From NCBI RefSeq assembly GCF_003479405.1, contig NZ_QUHB01000008.1, forward strand, positions 71,318 through 135,317: a stretch of 64,000 nt of DNA. The letters are read 5' to 3'. Position 1 is the stretch's first letter; each line of letters opens with the position of its first letter. Source of the DNA: Eubacterium sp. AF16-48 (GTDB lineage Bacteria; Bacillota; Clostridia; Lachnospirales; Lachnospiraceae). The translations under genes were made by a program, and so were the position numbers. Below the pieces are notes generated by a model. That model saw only the letters and a list, made by a program, of their open reading frames with translations. It made no database searches and was not told the origin of the DNA. This document shows, piece by piece, positions 44,351 through 53,361 of this stretch.

Positions 44351-44854
44351 GTGTTTAAAATTGGTGACTATGTTGTTCACGGAAGAAACGGAGTGTGCAA
44401 GGTGGTTGATATTACCCATATTGATATTTCCGGAGCAGATAAAAACCAGCTATATTATACTTTAATTCCAATGAAGTCAGAAGATAGCAGAATTTTTTAT
44501 CCTGTGGATGGAAATAAAATAGTTATGCGCCCGGTATTAACCAGACAGGAGGCAGAGAATATTGTTTCCGAGATAAAAGACATTGAGCCTATGTGGATTG
44601 AAAATGACAGGCAGCGTGAGGAAAAATACAAAGAGGCAATCAGTTCCTGTGACTGTGAGAAGCTTATTTGTATAATAAAAACATTACATGCCAGAAATTC
44701 CAAGAGAATGGCACAGGGAAAGCGTATAACCTATGTAGATGACCGATACTTAAAGGAAGCAAAGAGAAATCTTCATGATGAGTTTTCAATTGCCCTTGGT
44801 ATAGACAGAAATCAGGTAGAGGAATACATAAGAGAACACATTGATGTGGCGTAA
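44351..44854 (+). CDS. CarD/CdnL-family transcription regulator
   Basis: A 167-residue regulator whose N-terminal Tudor-like domain (FKIGDYVVHGRNGVCKVVDI, YYTLIPMKSEDSRIFYPVD) binds RNA polymerase beta, followed by a helical DNA-contacting domain (RMAQGKRITYVDDRYLKEAK). I chose GTG 44351 because AGAGGTG is well spaced; GTG 44342 would overlap that site. It acts as a general initiation factor at promoters. Confidence 0.88.
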   Translation: MFKIGDYVVHGRNGVCKVVDITHIDISGADKNQLYYTLIPMKSEDSRIFYPVDGNKIVMRPVLTRQEAENIVSEIKDIEPMWIENDRQREEKYKEAISSCDCEKLICIIKTLHARNSKRMAQGKRITYVDDRYLKEAKRNLHDEFSIALGIDRNQVEEYIREHIDVA

Positions 44855-44883
44855 GCATATTATAAGTGAATAATTTACATTAG

Positions 44884-44916
44884 AATCGAGTAGGAGTAAT
44901 CTTACTCGATTTTGCT
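44884..44916 (+). terminator. Terminator after carD-like gene
   Basis: AATCGAGTA (44884-44892) pairs with TACTCGATT (44903-44911), followed by TTTGCTT. Confidence 0.7.
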
Positions 44917-45000
44917 TGCCAAGAATATTGTAGATGAATTATAATACCAACTATAGAAAAGCCCCAAGGGGTAATACATATTATGTGTGGAGGAGAAAAT

Positions 45001-45750
45001 ATGTTTTGTAAGAAATGTGGAAAATATGTTCAGCCTAATGAAAATTTCTGCCCTTACTGTGGAGCAGAGGTTGAAAAAGCTGATTTTGCAAGTAATACAG
45101 ATGAAACGAAAGTTATCCCAAATATTCAGGATGAATTAAACAGTCAGGGAAAAAGTCTTGATGATATATCAGAGGATATTCCAAAGGAAGTTGAATATGT
45201 GGAAGATGACCAATTTGATTTCCCGGAAGATTTAGGTGATGATGAATTTGAGTTTGCCGAAGATGATGAAGATGATGGGGAGTTAGAATATGAGGATGAT
45301 GAGGACGGCTATTACGGAGATGTTGCCAAAGAAAATGAGGCAATTGCTAACAAAAATAAAAAGATGAATATTATAGCCATTGCTGTTTCAGCGTCAATTA
45401 TACTGGTAATAGTAATTGTAGCTGTTGCACTTTCCCTTACATTAGGTGGCAAAAACAACGATAAAAAGGAAACTACAAGTGCTAAGGAAACAGCTACAAC
45501 TGTAGAGGAATCAGTTACGGAAGAAACAGCAGAGGCAACTCAGGAGCCACAGCAGAATGAAACAGAGCCGGAAACAGAGCCGGAAACAGAACCTGCAACA
45601 GAGCCACCTGTGGTAACTAAGAAACCAAGACCAACTAAGCCGGCGGTACAACCTACAGAAGCTCCTACTAAGGCAGAACCTGTTACGGAGGCACCTACAG
45701 AGCCTGTTACAGCGGCACCTGACGATAATCAGGATAATGCAGGAGAATAA
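45001..45750 (+). CDS. Zinc-ribbon membrane protein with acidic and Thr-Glu-Pro regions
   Basis: A 249-residue protein with an N-terminal zinc ribbon (MFCKKCGKYV ... FCPYCGAEV), a very acidic stretch near 60-110 (DEFEFAEDDEDDGELEYEDDE-like), one membrane helix near 128-150 (IIAIAVSASIILVIVIVAVAL), and an outer tail of PTEAP/TEPE repeats. ATG at 45001 has GGAGGAG upstream. Function unknown; the shape is common in Lachnospiraceae. Confidence 0.75.
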   Translation: MFCKKCGKYVQPNENFCPYCGAEVEKADFASNTDETKVIPNIQDELNSQGKSLDDISEDIPKEVEYVEDDQFDFPEDLGDDEFEFAEDDEDDGELEYEDDEDGYYGDVAKENEAIANKNKKMNIIAIAVSASIILVIVIVAVALSLTLGGKNNDKKETTSAKETATTVEESVTEETAEATQEPQQNETEPETEPETEPATEPPVVTKKPRPTKPAVQPTEAPTKAEPVTEAPTEPVTAAPDDNQDNAGE

Positions 45751-45767
45751 TTATTTAGGAAAATAGA

Positions 45768-46904
45768 ATGAGATTTAATAAAAAAACAAGTGATTATTTA
45801 ATTGAATTATTAAGGTCTGTAATAAATGAAGATTCACCTAAAGAGAAACCAGAGGGTGTAGACTGGGATGACATATACAGTCTCGCCCTGTTTCACAAGG
45901 TGGATGAAATGGCTTTTCATGCCATATCAAAACTTACGGGAAAGCCTGAAGGCAGGGAGGCTTTAAAGTGGGAAAAGCAGCATGAAAAAAATCAGATTGT
46001 AAATATGGTACAGACAGGAGAAGGAGAAACCATTATAAATGAGGCATCTGCAAGGGGGATAGATATTTTACCTCTTAAGGGGTCTGTGCTTAAAAACATA
46101 TATCCAAATCTGGAATTTAGGCAGATGGGTGATTTGGATTATCTGGTTTTATCTGATGAAAGCACCATGAAGGAAATGGGAAAACTGTTACATGAATTAG
46201 GATATGAAGATGGTGAAGGGGTAGGCCTTGAAGCCAGCCACGACGTGTATATTAAGCCACCTTATATGGAGGTGGAGGTTCACAGAAGACTTCTTCCAAC
46301 TACTGAGGAAAATCACTGGCATACTGATGATATATGGGACAGGCTTGTAAAAGATGAAGATAATCCCCATCTTATGCATATGACACCGGAGGATTTTTAT
46401 TTGTTTCATCTTCTTCATTTTGAGAAGCATTATTCCATGGGTGGAAGCGGTATAAGATCCATTATAGACCAGTATTACCTAATGAAAAATTATGGTGCTA
46501 CCATGGATTTTGATTACATTAATAAGCTTCTTGTTAAAATGAATTATGTTGAATTTGAGGCTATGTGTAGAAATCTTGCAAAGGCATGGTTTGAAGATGG
46601 TTTATTAAATGATGAATTAGAACAGTCAGCTGAGTACATAATAAACAGTGGTGCCTTTGGTACCTTTGAGCAATACCAGAAGTGGCGTTTTGAACAGTAT
46701 AGAAAACAAGGCATAAAAACTAAAAAAGGCTTGTTTTTCCGAAGAATGTTTATGGAAAGGGAAAGGATGGAAAATATATATCCGTCTCTTAAGAAACATG
46801 GATGGCTGTTGCCGTTTTGCTGGGTACACAGATTGATAAAGGCTGTTTTGTTTAGAAGAAATAAAATCAAAATGGAGATAAATAGTTTAAGGGATAAAAA
46901 ATAA
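45768..46904 (+). CDS. Nucleotidyltransferase family protein (NTP_transf_5 type)
   Basis: A 378-residue protein with the nucleotidyltransferase-like core ILPLKGSVLKNIYP...RQMGDLDYLVL, where the GDLDYL acids would bind metal. The rest is helical (FYLFHLLHFEKHYSMGGSGIRSIIDQYYL). This family is poorly characterised and often sits near PqqD-like or polysaccharide genes. It lies 17 nt after the zinc-ribbon gene and 28 nt before the OPT transporter gene. The substrate is unknown. Confidence 0.78.
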   Translation: MRFNKKTSDYLIELLRSVINEDSPKEKPEGVDWDDIYSLALFHKVDEMAFHAISKLTGKPEGREALKWEKQHEKNQIVNMVQTGEGETIINEASARGIDILPLKGSVLKNIYPNLEFRQMGDLDYLVLSDESTMKEMGKLLHELGYEDGEGVGLEASHDVYIKPPYMEVEVHRRLLPTTEENHWHTDDIWDRLVKDEDNPHLMHMTPEDFYLFHLLHFEKHYSMGGSGIRSIIDQYYLMKNYGATMDFDYINKLLVKMNYVEFEAMCRNLAKAWFEDGLLNDELEQSAEYIINSGAFGTFEQYQKWRFEQYRKQGIKTKKGLFFRRMFMERERMENIYPSLKKHGWLLPFCWVHRLIKAVLFRRNKIKMEINSLRDKK

Positions 46905-46932
46905 ACAGGACGTATTCAATGAGGTGAAAGAC

Positions 46933-48831
46933 ATGAGTAAAAAAGAGTTTAAGCCATTTATTCCCGCAAATAAGGTTATGCCTGAATTTACTGTGGCATC
47001 AGTAGTTTTAGGCATTCTTATGGCGGTTATTTTTGGCGCTGCAAATGCTTATTTAGGACTTCGTGTGGGAATGACTGTTTCTGCCTCTATTCCGGCAGCA
47101 GTAATATCCATGGGAGTTCTCCGTGTAATTCTTAAAAAAGATTCCATTTTAGAAAATAATATGGTGCAGACAATTGGGTCGGCAGGTGAATCATTAGCCG
47201 CAGGGGCTATTTTTACCATGCCGGCAATTTTTATGTGGGCAAATGAGGGTTTGTGTGAAAAGCCTTCCTTCTGGCTTATTGCAGTAATTGCCCTTTGCGG
47301 AGGTTTGTTGGGGGTATTTTTTATGGTTCCTCTTAGAACTGCTTTAATAGTGGAAGAACACGAAAGATTGCCATATCCTGAAGGAATGGCATGTTCTGAG
47401 GTGCTGTTGGCAGGAGAAGAAGGAGGAAGTAAGTCAAAGGTGGTTTTTTCAGGGCTGGGCATTTCTGCCATATACAAATTTGTGGCAGACGGACTCAGGC
47501 TTTTTCCCAGTCAGGTGGAGTATTCTTTTAGTAAAAACTATATCTGTGGAATAGGTGTTGATGTGTTACCGGCATTAGCAGGTGTAGGATATATATGTGG
47601 TATAAAAATCGCCAGATATATGTTTGCAGGAGGAGTGCTGTCATATCTGGTGCTTATTCCTGCCATTGCATTTTTCGGAGGCGACAGTGTGGTTGTCGGG
47701 GCAAATGCCTCAGACATTGTGGGAAATATCTGGGGAGGTTATGTAAGGTATATAGGAGCCGGAGCAGTGGCAGCAGGAGGCATTATAAGTCTGATTAAAA
47801 CATTTCCTACCATGGTAAAAACCTTCAGGCATGCCATAAAAGGTTTTGGCAAAAATGTATCCGGGGGAGATAGAACAGCAAGAGATTTACCAATGTGGTT
47901 TATTTTAACAGGGATTTTCGTTATAGCAGTTGCCATATGCTTTATTCCGGGAATTACCATAAACCCTCTAGGTGCCATATTAATTATTATATTTGGATTT
48001 TTCTTTGCCACTGTATCTTCCAGAATGGTAGGATTGGTAGGAAGCAGCAATAATCCTGTATCGGGAATGGCTATTGCAACCCTTATTATTACAACCTTTG
48101 TGCTTAAATCCACAGGAACTACAGGAGCAAAGGGGATGATAGCAGCCATATCCATAGGAACGGTAATATGTATTGTGGCGGCAATGGCAGGGGATACTTC
48201 CCAGGATTTGAAAACAGGATATATAGTAGGGGCAACTCCTAAAAAACAGCAAATCGGTGAAATGATAGGAACTCTGGTTTCTGCATTGTCAATTGGAGGA
48301 GTAATGTATCTTTTAAGTAATTCCTGGGGTGGGTTCGGTTCAGAGCAGTTAGCAGCGCCACAGGCATCTTTAATGAAAATGGTTATTGAGGGAGTTATGG
48401 GGGGAACCCTTCCCTGGACTCTTATTTTCGTAGGGGTTTTTATTGCAGTGGTGGCTGAAATCCTTAATATACCGGTGCTGGCATTTGCCATAGGTCTGTA
48501 TCTGCCTATTTATCTTAGCACTCCCATTATGATAGGTGGAATTACCAGATGGATTGTGGAGAATAAATTTAAATATAATAGTGAAAAGCAGCAGAAGGAT
48601 TCCGTGGATAAGGGAGTGTTATATTCTGCGGGAATGATTGCAGGAGAAGGACTTGTAGGAATATTTCTGGCAGTTTTAGCGGTTTTTGGAATAGATAAAG
48701 CAATTGATTTATCAGGTATTTATGGTGGAGGATTTTATTCTGTGGGAAAATGTGTGGCATTGATTGTTTTTACATTTTTTATTATTTCAATTATAGGCTT
48801 TTGTGTGAAAGGCAGGGATAAGACGGAATAA
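46933..48831 (+). CDS. OPT-family oligopeptide transporter
   Basis: A 632-residue polytopic transporter (about 14-16 helices) with FTVASVVLGILMAVIFGAAN, LRVGMTVSASIPAAVISMG, GSAGESLAAGAIFTMPA, YPEGMACSEVL and SSNNPVSGMAIATL, the bacterial OPT signature. It imports oligopeptides or metal-peptide chelates. ATG at 46933 is used because GAGGTG lies 8 nt upstream. The peptidase PepD gene downstream fits peptide use. Confidence 0.9.
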   Translation: MSKKEFKPFIPANKVMPEFTVASVVLGILMAVIFGAANAYLGLRVGMTVSASIPAAVISMGVLRVILKKDSILENNMVQTIGSAGESLAAGAIFTMPAIFMWANEGLCEKPSFWLIAVIALCGGLLGVFFMVPLRTALIVEEHERLPYPEGMACSEVLLAGEEGGSKSKVVFSGLGISAIYKFVADGLRLFPSQVEYSFSKNYICGIGVDVLPALAGVGYICGIKIARYMFAGGVLSYLVLIPAIAFFGGDSVVVGANASDIVGNIWGGYVRYIGAGAVAAGGIISLIKTFPTMVKTFRHAIKGFGKNVSGGDRTARDLPMWFILTGIFVIAVAICFIPGITINPLGAILIIIFGFFFATVSSRMVGLVGSSNNPVSGMAIATLIITTFVLKSTGTTGAKGMIAAISIGTVICIVAAMAGDTSQDLKTGYIVGATPKKQQIGEMIGTLVSALSIGGVMYLLSNSWGGFGSEQLAAPQASLMKMVIEGVMGGTLPWTLIFVGVFIAVVAEILNIPVLAFAIGLYLPIYLSTPIMIGGITRWIVENKFKYNSEKQQKDSVDKGVLYSAGMIAGEGLVGIFLAVLAVFGIDKAIDLSGIYGGGFYSVGKCVALIVFTFFIISIIGFCVKGRDKTE

Positions 48832-48866
48832 AGGAAAAATAGAATTTTCACAGGGGGAGAATATAA

Positions 48867-49213
48867 ATGGTGAAAAAAAAAAATTAAATTATGTTGATTT
48901 TATACCCGGAATAAATATACAATGGAAGATAACAAAGGATAATCTGGTGGAGATAATTGTGGAAAATAAGGGATTTTACAATGTAGTAGCCCGGAGGCTG
49001 TTAAAAAAGCCCCAATTTAGTTACGTTCAATTAGATTCCTATGGAAGTTATGTGTGGCGGCAAATAGACGGAAAAAGAAATATATATGAAATTGGCGCAA
49101 GGTTAAAGAAAGAACATAGCAAAGCCGGAGAAATGTTATATGAAAGGTTAAGCATGTTTTTTAATATACTGGAAAAGAAGAAATTTATAGTATTTATGGA
49201 GGAAGACAAATGA
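48867..49213 (+). CDS. PqqD-like protein, reading frame broken at an A11 tract
   Basis: GGGGGAG precedes ATG 48867, but after MVKKK the A11 run (48873-48883) leads to a stop. One extra A, or a -1 slip, joins the ATG to a long open frame reading LNYVDFIPGINIQWKI and onward into the 88-residue PqqD-like part from GTG 48947 (YGSYVWRQIDGKRNIYEIGA). The protein would be about 115 residues. PqqD domains bind leader peptides for modification enzymes; no peptide gene is visible. Whether this is polymerase slippage, a mutation or a base-calling error is open. Overlaps pepD by ATGA. Confidence 0.65.
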
Positions 49214-50661
49214 GAGTTTTAGAGAATTTAGAGCCAAAGAAGGTATTTGAATATTTTGAGAATATTACAAGGATTCCCCATGGTTCGGGAAATGTAGAGG
49301 CAATAAGCAATTACATTGCAGACTTTGCCAAAAGCCGTGATTTGAAATACAGACAGGATGATATGCACAATATTATTGTGTGGAAGGAGGCATCAAAGGG
49401 ATATGAAAACTCTAAGCCTGTAATAATTCAGGGACATATGGATATGGTGGCGGTAAAAACTGCTGACAGTAATAAGGACATGGAAAAAGAGGGTCTGGAC
49501 CTTGAAATTGAAGGTGACTGGATAACGGCAGATAAAACCTCCCTTGGAGGAGATGATGGCATTGCCGTAGCCTATGCCCTTGCTATTTTAGATAGTAGTG
49601 AAATAGCACATCCCCCTATTGAAGCTGTATTTACGGTAGATGAAGAGGTGGGAATGTTAGGTGCGGCAGCTATTGACGTTTCTGATTTAAAGGGAAAACT
49701 TCTTTTAAATGTGGATTCGGAGGATGAAGGAATATTTACAGTAAGTTGTGCAGGTGGAGCTACTGCTACATGTATTCTCCCGTATAATAAGGATATGATA
49801 AATGCCAAAATTATAGAAATGAGATTAGATGGCTTTACGGGAGGACATTCAGGAGCCGAGATACACAAGGAAAGAGCTAATTCCAACTGTGTTTTAGGAA
49901 GGATTCTTTTAAATGTGTTTGAGAATATTGATATGCGTATTATTGGGGTAAACGGTGGCGAAAAGGATAATGCCATTGCCAATTTAAGCGAGGCGGCAAT
50001 TGCAGTTTTACCGGAATGTGTAGACAGGGCTAAGGAAATTATTAATAAGGTATTTGATGAAGTAAAAGATGAATACAAGGTAACTGACCCGGCTATGAAA
50101 ATTACCCTTAATGTTATGGATAGTCAGTTAGTGGAGGCAATGTCAGGGCCATCCACATTGGCAACAGTTATTCTTTTGGCAAACCTTCCAAACGGAGTTG
50201 AAAGAATGAATCCTGAAATTAAGGATATGGTTCAGACTTCCCTTAATCTTGGAATTTTAAGAACTACGGATAAAGAAGTAAGAATGTCCTATTCCGTAAG
50301 AAGTTCTAAGGATAGTGAGAAAAATTATCTTATACAGAAACTTAAAAGCCTTACGGAAATATTTGGCGGAAGTCTTCAGTGTGAAGGTGTTTATCCCGGC
50401 TGGGAGTACAGGGCTGATTCAGTGCTAAGGGACACAGCTGTAAAGGCGTACAGGGAAGTTTATGGTGGAAAAGAGCCGGTGGTAGAGGGAATACACGCAG
50501 GTCTTGAGTGTGGACTTTTTGCCTCCAAAATAGATGATTTGGATGCCATATCCTTTGGACCGGATATGAAGGATATTCACACAACAGATGAGAAATTAAG
50601 CATTTCTTCAACAAAAAGAACATGGGAGCTACTGGTAAAAATACTGGAAATGTTAAAATAG
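49210..50661 (+). CDS. pepD: Aminoacyl-histidine dipeptidase (M20 family)
   Basis: A 483-residue cytoplasmic metallopeptidase, the usual length of PepD. Zinc-site motifs are IQGHMDMVAV, SLGGDDGIAVAYALA, AVFTVDEEVGMLGA (catalytic Glu pair), LLNVDSEDEG and a late GIHAGLECG. TGGHSGAEIHK matches the dimerisation-domain loop. It cleaves Xaa-His and related dipeptides. ATGA overlap with the preceding PqqD-like gene shows coupled translation; the OPT transporter lies just upstream. Confidence 0.92.
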   Translation: MRVLENLEPKKVFEYFENITRIPHGSGNVEAISNYIADFAKSRDLKYRQDDMHNIIVWKEASKGYENSKPVIIQGHMDMVAVKTADSNKDMEKEGLDLEIEGDWITADKTSLGGDDGIAVAYALAILDSSEIAHPPIEAVFTVDEEVGMLGAAAIDVSDLKGKLLLNVDSEDEGIFTVSCAGGATATCILPYNKDMINAKIIEMRLDGFTGGHSGAEIHKERANSNCVLGRILLNVFENIDMRIIGVNGGEKDNAIANLSEAAIAVLPECVDRAKEIINKVFDEVKDEYKVTDPAMKITLNVMDSQLVEAMSGPSTLATVILLANLPNGVERMNPEIKDMVQTSLNLGILRTTDKEVRMSYSVRSSKDSEKNYLIQKLKSLTEIFGGSLQCEGVYPGWEYRADSVLRDTAVKAYREVYGGKEPVVEGIHAGLECGLFASKIDDLDAISFGPDMKDIHTTDEKLSISSTKRTWELLVKILEMLK

Positions 50662-50674
50662 AGAGAGTTTTGCT

Positions 50675-51221
50675 ATGGAAGAAAATTATAAAAAATACTT
50701 AGAATTGTTATCTGAAAAATACCCTACTACCTAGTCGGTATGTACGGAGATAATTAATCTTAATGCAATACTTAATCTGCCAAAGGGCACGGAGCATTTT
50801 ATGAGTGATATTCACGGTGAGTATGAGGCATTTGTGCATATTATGAATAATTGCTCCGGAGAAATTCATGACAAGGATCAGGAATAATCTTAAATATGAT
50901 AATATCAGAATGTTAGAAAGCGGTTATGGAATAAGTCTGAGAACCCTTACTTTGTTTGCCGAGAAAACCTACAAAAATATTGGTCCAATGAAGGCGGCAC
51001 TAAAGGCTATTTCCGTGATTTTATTTAAATTAGAGGGACAGATTATTATGCGTCACCCTGAATACAAAATGGATATTAAATCTGACAGAAATAAATTTGA
51101 AACAAAGAAAAATCGACTTAAGGTTAGGGATACTGATATTGGGAAGAAAATATTAGAGCAGATATACGATTTGGAGGAACTTCTTAAGATATACAGGGAG
51201 GACAATCTGATACATAACTAA
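50675..51221 (+). pseudogene. fbp: Decayed class III fructose-1,6-bisphosphatase
   Basis: The start reads MEENYKKYLELLSEKYPTT, then a stop codon (TAG 50732-50734), then [20 protein letters not shown] and [20 protein letters not shown], the conserved N-terminal metallophosphatase part of class III FBPase. After another stop the frame shifts, and a downstream piece (MLESGYGISLRTL ... AISVILFKLEGQIIMRHPE) corresponds to a later region of the enzyme. The family is about 650 residues; under 180 remain. In-frame stop, frameshift and large deletion all show a dead gene. Confidence 0.85.
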
Positions 51222-51406
51222 GGGGAAGGGAAGAGTGATTTGGGAATGATTATCTCATGTACCTTTTGGGGTAGGTATTGGAATAATGTGATTTAATGAA
51301 AATGAAAAAATATAGCAAAATACCAATATTGATTAGGGCACAAGGTTGAAAAAGCCACTACAAACAGGTATACTAATGGGCAGAGTACATATGGAAAGGA
51401 CAAAAT

Positions 51407-51841
51407 ATGAAAAAAAGAAAAATAATTATATGTGTTGTAGCATTTTGTATAGTTGTTTTAGTTGGGGTGTTTGTGGGAGTTTCATCACACAGAGATTACA
51501 CCAAAGCACTTGACATTCCGCAGAAATCAGAGATATCCATAAAGCAGTATTCCACAGGAAAAGAAATCCAATTAGAAAATGATGATGCAGATAAAATGGC
51601 AGAAATGTTGAAAGAGCATTTAAGTTATAAGGGTATTACATATGATGATTCTGTAGTAAGCAGTGAAGAGGATGTGTACAGCATAATGATATCATCAACG
51701 GATTTTTTCAAGGTTTATTATGTAGATAAAACTAATAAAAAAAGCAAAATAGACGGAGATATTTCAGCATTTGGGGCTGATATTAAGGTTAAAAGCGACG
51801 GTGAACTTGTAGAATATTTGCATGGATTGTTTGAAAAATAG
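51407..51841 (+). CDS. Hypothetical membrane-anchored protein
   Basis: A 144-residue protein with an N-terminal hydrophobic helix (about 6-26, IIICVVAFCIVVLVGVFVGV) and an exported, lysine- and aspartate-rich domain (KQYSTGKEIQLENDDADKMA, VYSIMISSTDFFKVYYVDK). No lipobox. AAAGGA precedes the ATG. I do not recognise the domain. Confidence 0.65.
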   Translation: MKKRKIIICVVAFCIVVLVGVFVGVSSHRDYTKALDIPQKSEISIKQYSTGKEIQLENDDADKMAEMLKEHLSYKGITYDDSVVSSEEDVYSIMISSTDFFKVYYVDKTNKKSKIDGDISAFGADIKVKSDGELVEYLHGLFEK

Positions 51842-51910
51842 TGAAATTGAAAAAGTGTATATTGAGGTAAATTAATTCATTGTCAAATATAATGAAGCGG
51901 TTTATGTACA

Positions 51911-51938
51911 AAAAGGAACTCGTGTGAGTTCTTTTTTA
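51911..51938 (+). terminator. Terminator upstream of the nad operon
   Basis: AAAAGGAACTC (51911-51921) pairs with GAGTTCTTTT around a GTGT loop, with a continuing T-run to 51937. Confidence 0.75.
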
Positions 51939-51964
51939 TATGAGTAAAAGTTAATAGTTGTATT

Positions 51965-52003
51965 TACAACTGTCTTGTCAGATGTAAAATGATGTGTTAT
52001 AAT
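51965..52003 (+). promoter_or_regulatory. nad operon promoter with NiaR-like operator
   Basis: TTGTCA (51975-51980), 17 bp, and TATAAT (51998-52003) form a sigma-A promoter. A near-palindrome of 22 bp, TACAACTGTC (51965-51974) and GTCAGATGTA (51977-51986), covers the -35. Its core TGTCTTG-TCA is like known NiaR boxes, and niaR is the third gene of the operon, so niacin-responsive repression is likely. Confidence 0.75.
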
Positions 52004-52082
52004 GCCACACAATAATGTCAAAGCTGTTTATCGGGCGATGTTATTAATAAATCATTACATAAAGTTTAGAAATGAGAGAAAT

Positions 52083-53360
52083 ATGAAAGTAGACGTTTTA
52101 ATAGTGGGAAGTGGATGTGCAGGTCTTTACTGTGCACTGAATCTTCCAAAGGATAAGAACATATTAATTATCACAAAGGACATTGTGGAGCATAGCGATT
52201 CGTACCTGGCACAGGGCGGTATGTGTATGCTCAAAGATGAAAGTGACTTTGAAAGTTATTTTAATGACACCATGAAAGCAGGTCATTATGAGAATAACCC
52301 TGATGCCGTAACAACAATGATTAATTCTTCACAGGACTTAGTTAAGGATTTAATTGGATTTGGTGTGGATTTTGCTAAAGATGAAGAGGGAAATCTTTTG
52401 TTTACCAGAGAAGGAGCCCATTCTCAAAAACGAATTTTATTTCATGAGGATATTACGGGAAAAGAAATAACAAGTCACCTATATGAAGAAGCAAAAAAAC
52501 GTGATAATATAACTATAAAGGAACATTGGACTATGGTTGACATAATATGCCAAGAGGATAAATGTTATGGAGCTGTAGTTAAAAAGGATGATGAAAACCT
52601 TACGGTAATAAATGCTAATTATACAGTTTTAGCAAGCGGTGGAATCGGAGGAATTTACAGACATTCTACTAACTACAGACATTTAACAGGTGATGGAGTT
52701 GCCGTTGCCATAAGACACGGCGTAAAAGTTGAACATGTGGATTATGTTCAGATACATCCAACAACTTTTTATTCCGAAAGAGAAGAGGACAGAAGCTTTT
52801 TGATTTCTGAGTCAGTGAGAGGGGAGGGTGCCCTTCTCTATGATAAAAATTACAAGAGATTTACCAATGAATTACTTCCAAGAGATATTGTTACGGAGAA
52901 TATAAAGGCTCAAATGAAAAAAGACGGAACAAAACACGTTTGGTTGTCGATGCGTCCTATTGAAAAGGAGCAGTTAGAGCATCATTTCCCAAATATAATC
53001 GGACACTGTAAGGAACATGGATATAATGTTCCTGAAGAAATGATACCGGTTGTCCCAGCACAGCATTACTTTATGGGTGGAATTAAGGTAAATCTTCAAA
53101 GTAAAACATCCATGAACCAGCTTTATGCGGTAGGGGAAACAGCGTGTAACGGTGTACATGGAAAAAACCGTCTTGCAAGTAATTCACTTCTTGAAAGTAT
53201 GGTTTTTGCAAAGCGTGCAGCCGGAGAAATGACAGCGGAATTCGATTCTACAGAGTACAGGAACACTGAAAATATGGATTTATCACCTTATAGTGATTTG
53301 AAAAAGTGGAATAAAGAAAACAAGGAAATTTTATTAGAAGCGATAGATAAAGGAGAATAA
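52083..53360 (+). CDS. nadB: L-aspartate oxidase
   Basis: A 425-residue FAD enzyme. Dinucleotide motif VDVLIVGSGCAGLYCAL at the N-terminus, DSYLAQGGM, REGAHSQKRILFHED, FLISESVRGEGA and the C-terminal NRLASNSLLESMVFAKRAA. It oxidises aspartate to iminoaspartate for NAD synthesis. It is shorter than the roughly 530-residue E. coli enzyme because the C-terminal helical domain is largely missing. Start at 52083 fits the FAD motif and GAGAG; an upstream ATG in the same frame would overlap the promoter. No nadA is adjacent. Confidence 0.9.
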   Translation: MKVDVLIVGSGCAGLYCALNLPKDKNILIITKDIVEHSDSYLAQGGMCMLKDESDFESYFNDTMKAGHYENNPDAVTTMINSSQDLVKDLIGFGVDFAKDEEGNLLFTREGAHSQKRILFHEDITGKEITSHLYEEAKKRDNITIKEHWTMVDIICQEDKCYGAVVKKDDENLTVINANYTVLASGGIGGIYRHSTNYRHLTGDGVAVAIRHGVKVEHVDYVQIHPTTFYSEREEDRSFLISESVRGEGALLYDKNYKRFTNELLPRDIVTENIKAQMKKDGTKHVWLSMRPIEKEQLEHHFPNIIGHCKEHGYNVPEEMIPVVPAQHYFMGGIKVNLQSKTSMNQLYAVGETACNGVHGKNRLASNSLLESMVFAKRAAGEMTAEFDSTEYRNTENMDLSPYSDLKKWNKENKEILLEAIDKGE

Positions 53361-53361
53361 A

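Noticed and set aside
47739..48491. 250-residue open frame on the minus strand
   Set aside because: Lies wholly opposite the OPT transporter, whose frame has clear family motifs; the antisense product resembles no protein.
50868..51221. 117-residue frame as an independent hypothetical protein
   Set aside because: Its sequence matches an internal part of class III fructose bisphosphatase and it follows the N-terminal remnant, so it is part of one pseudogene.
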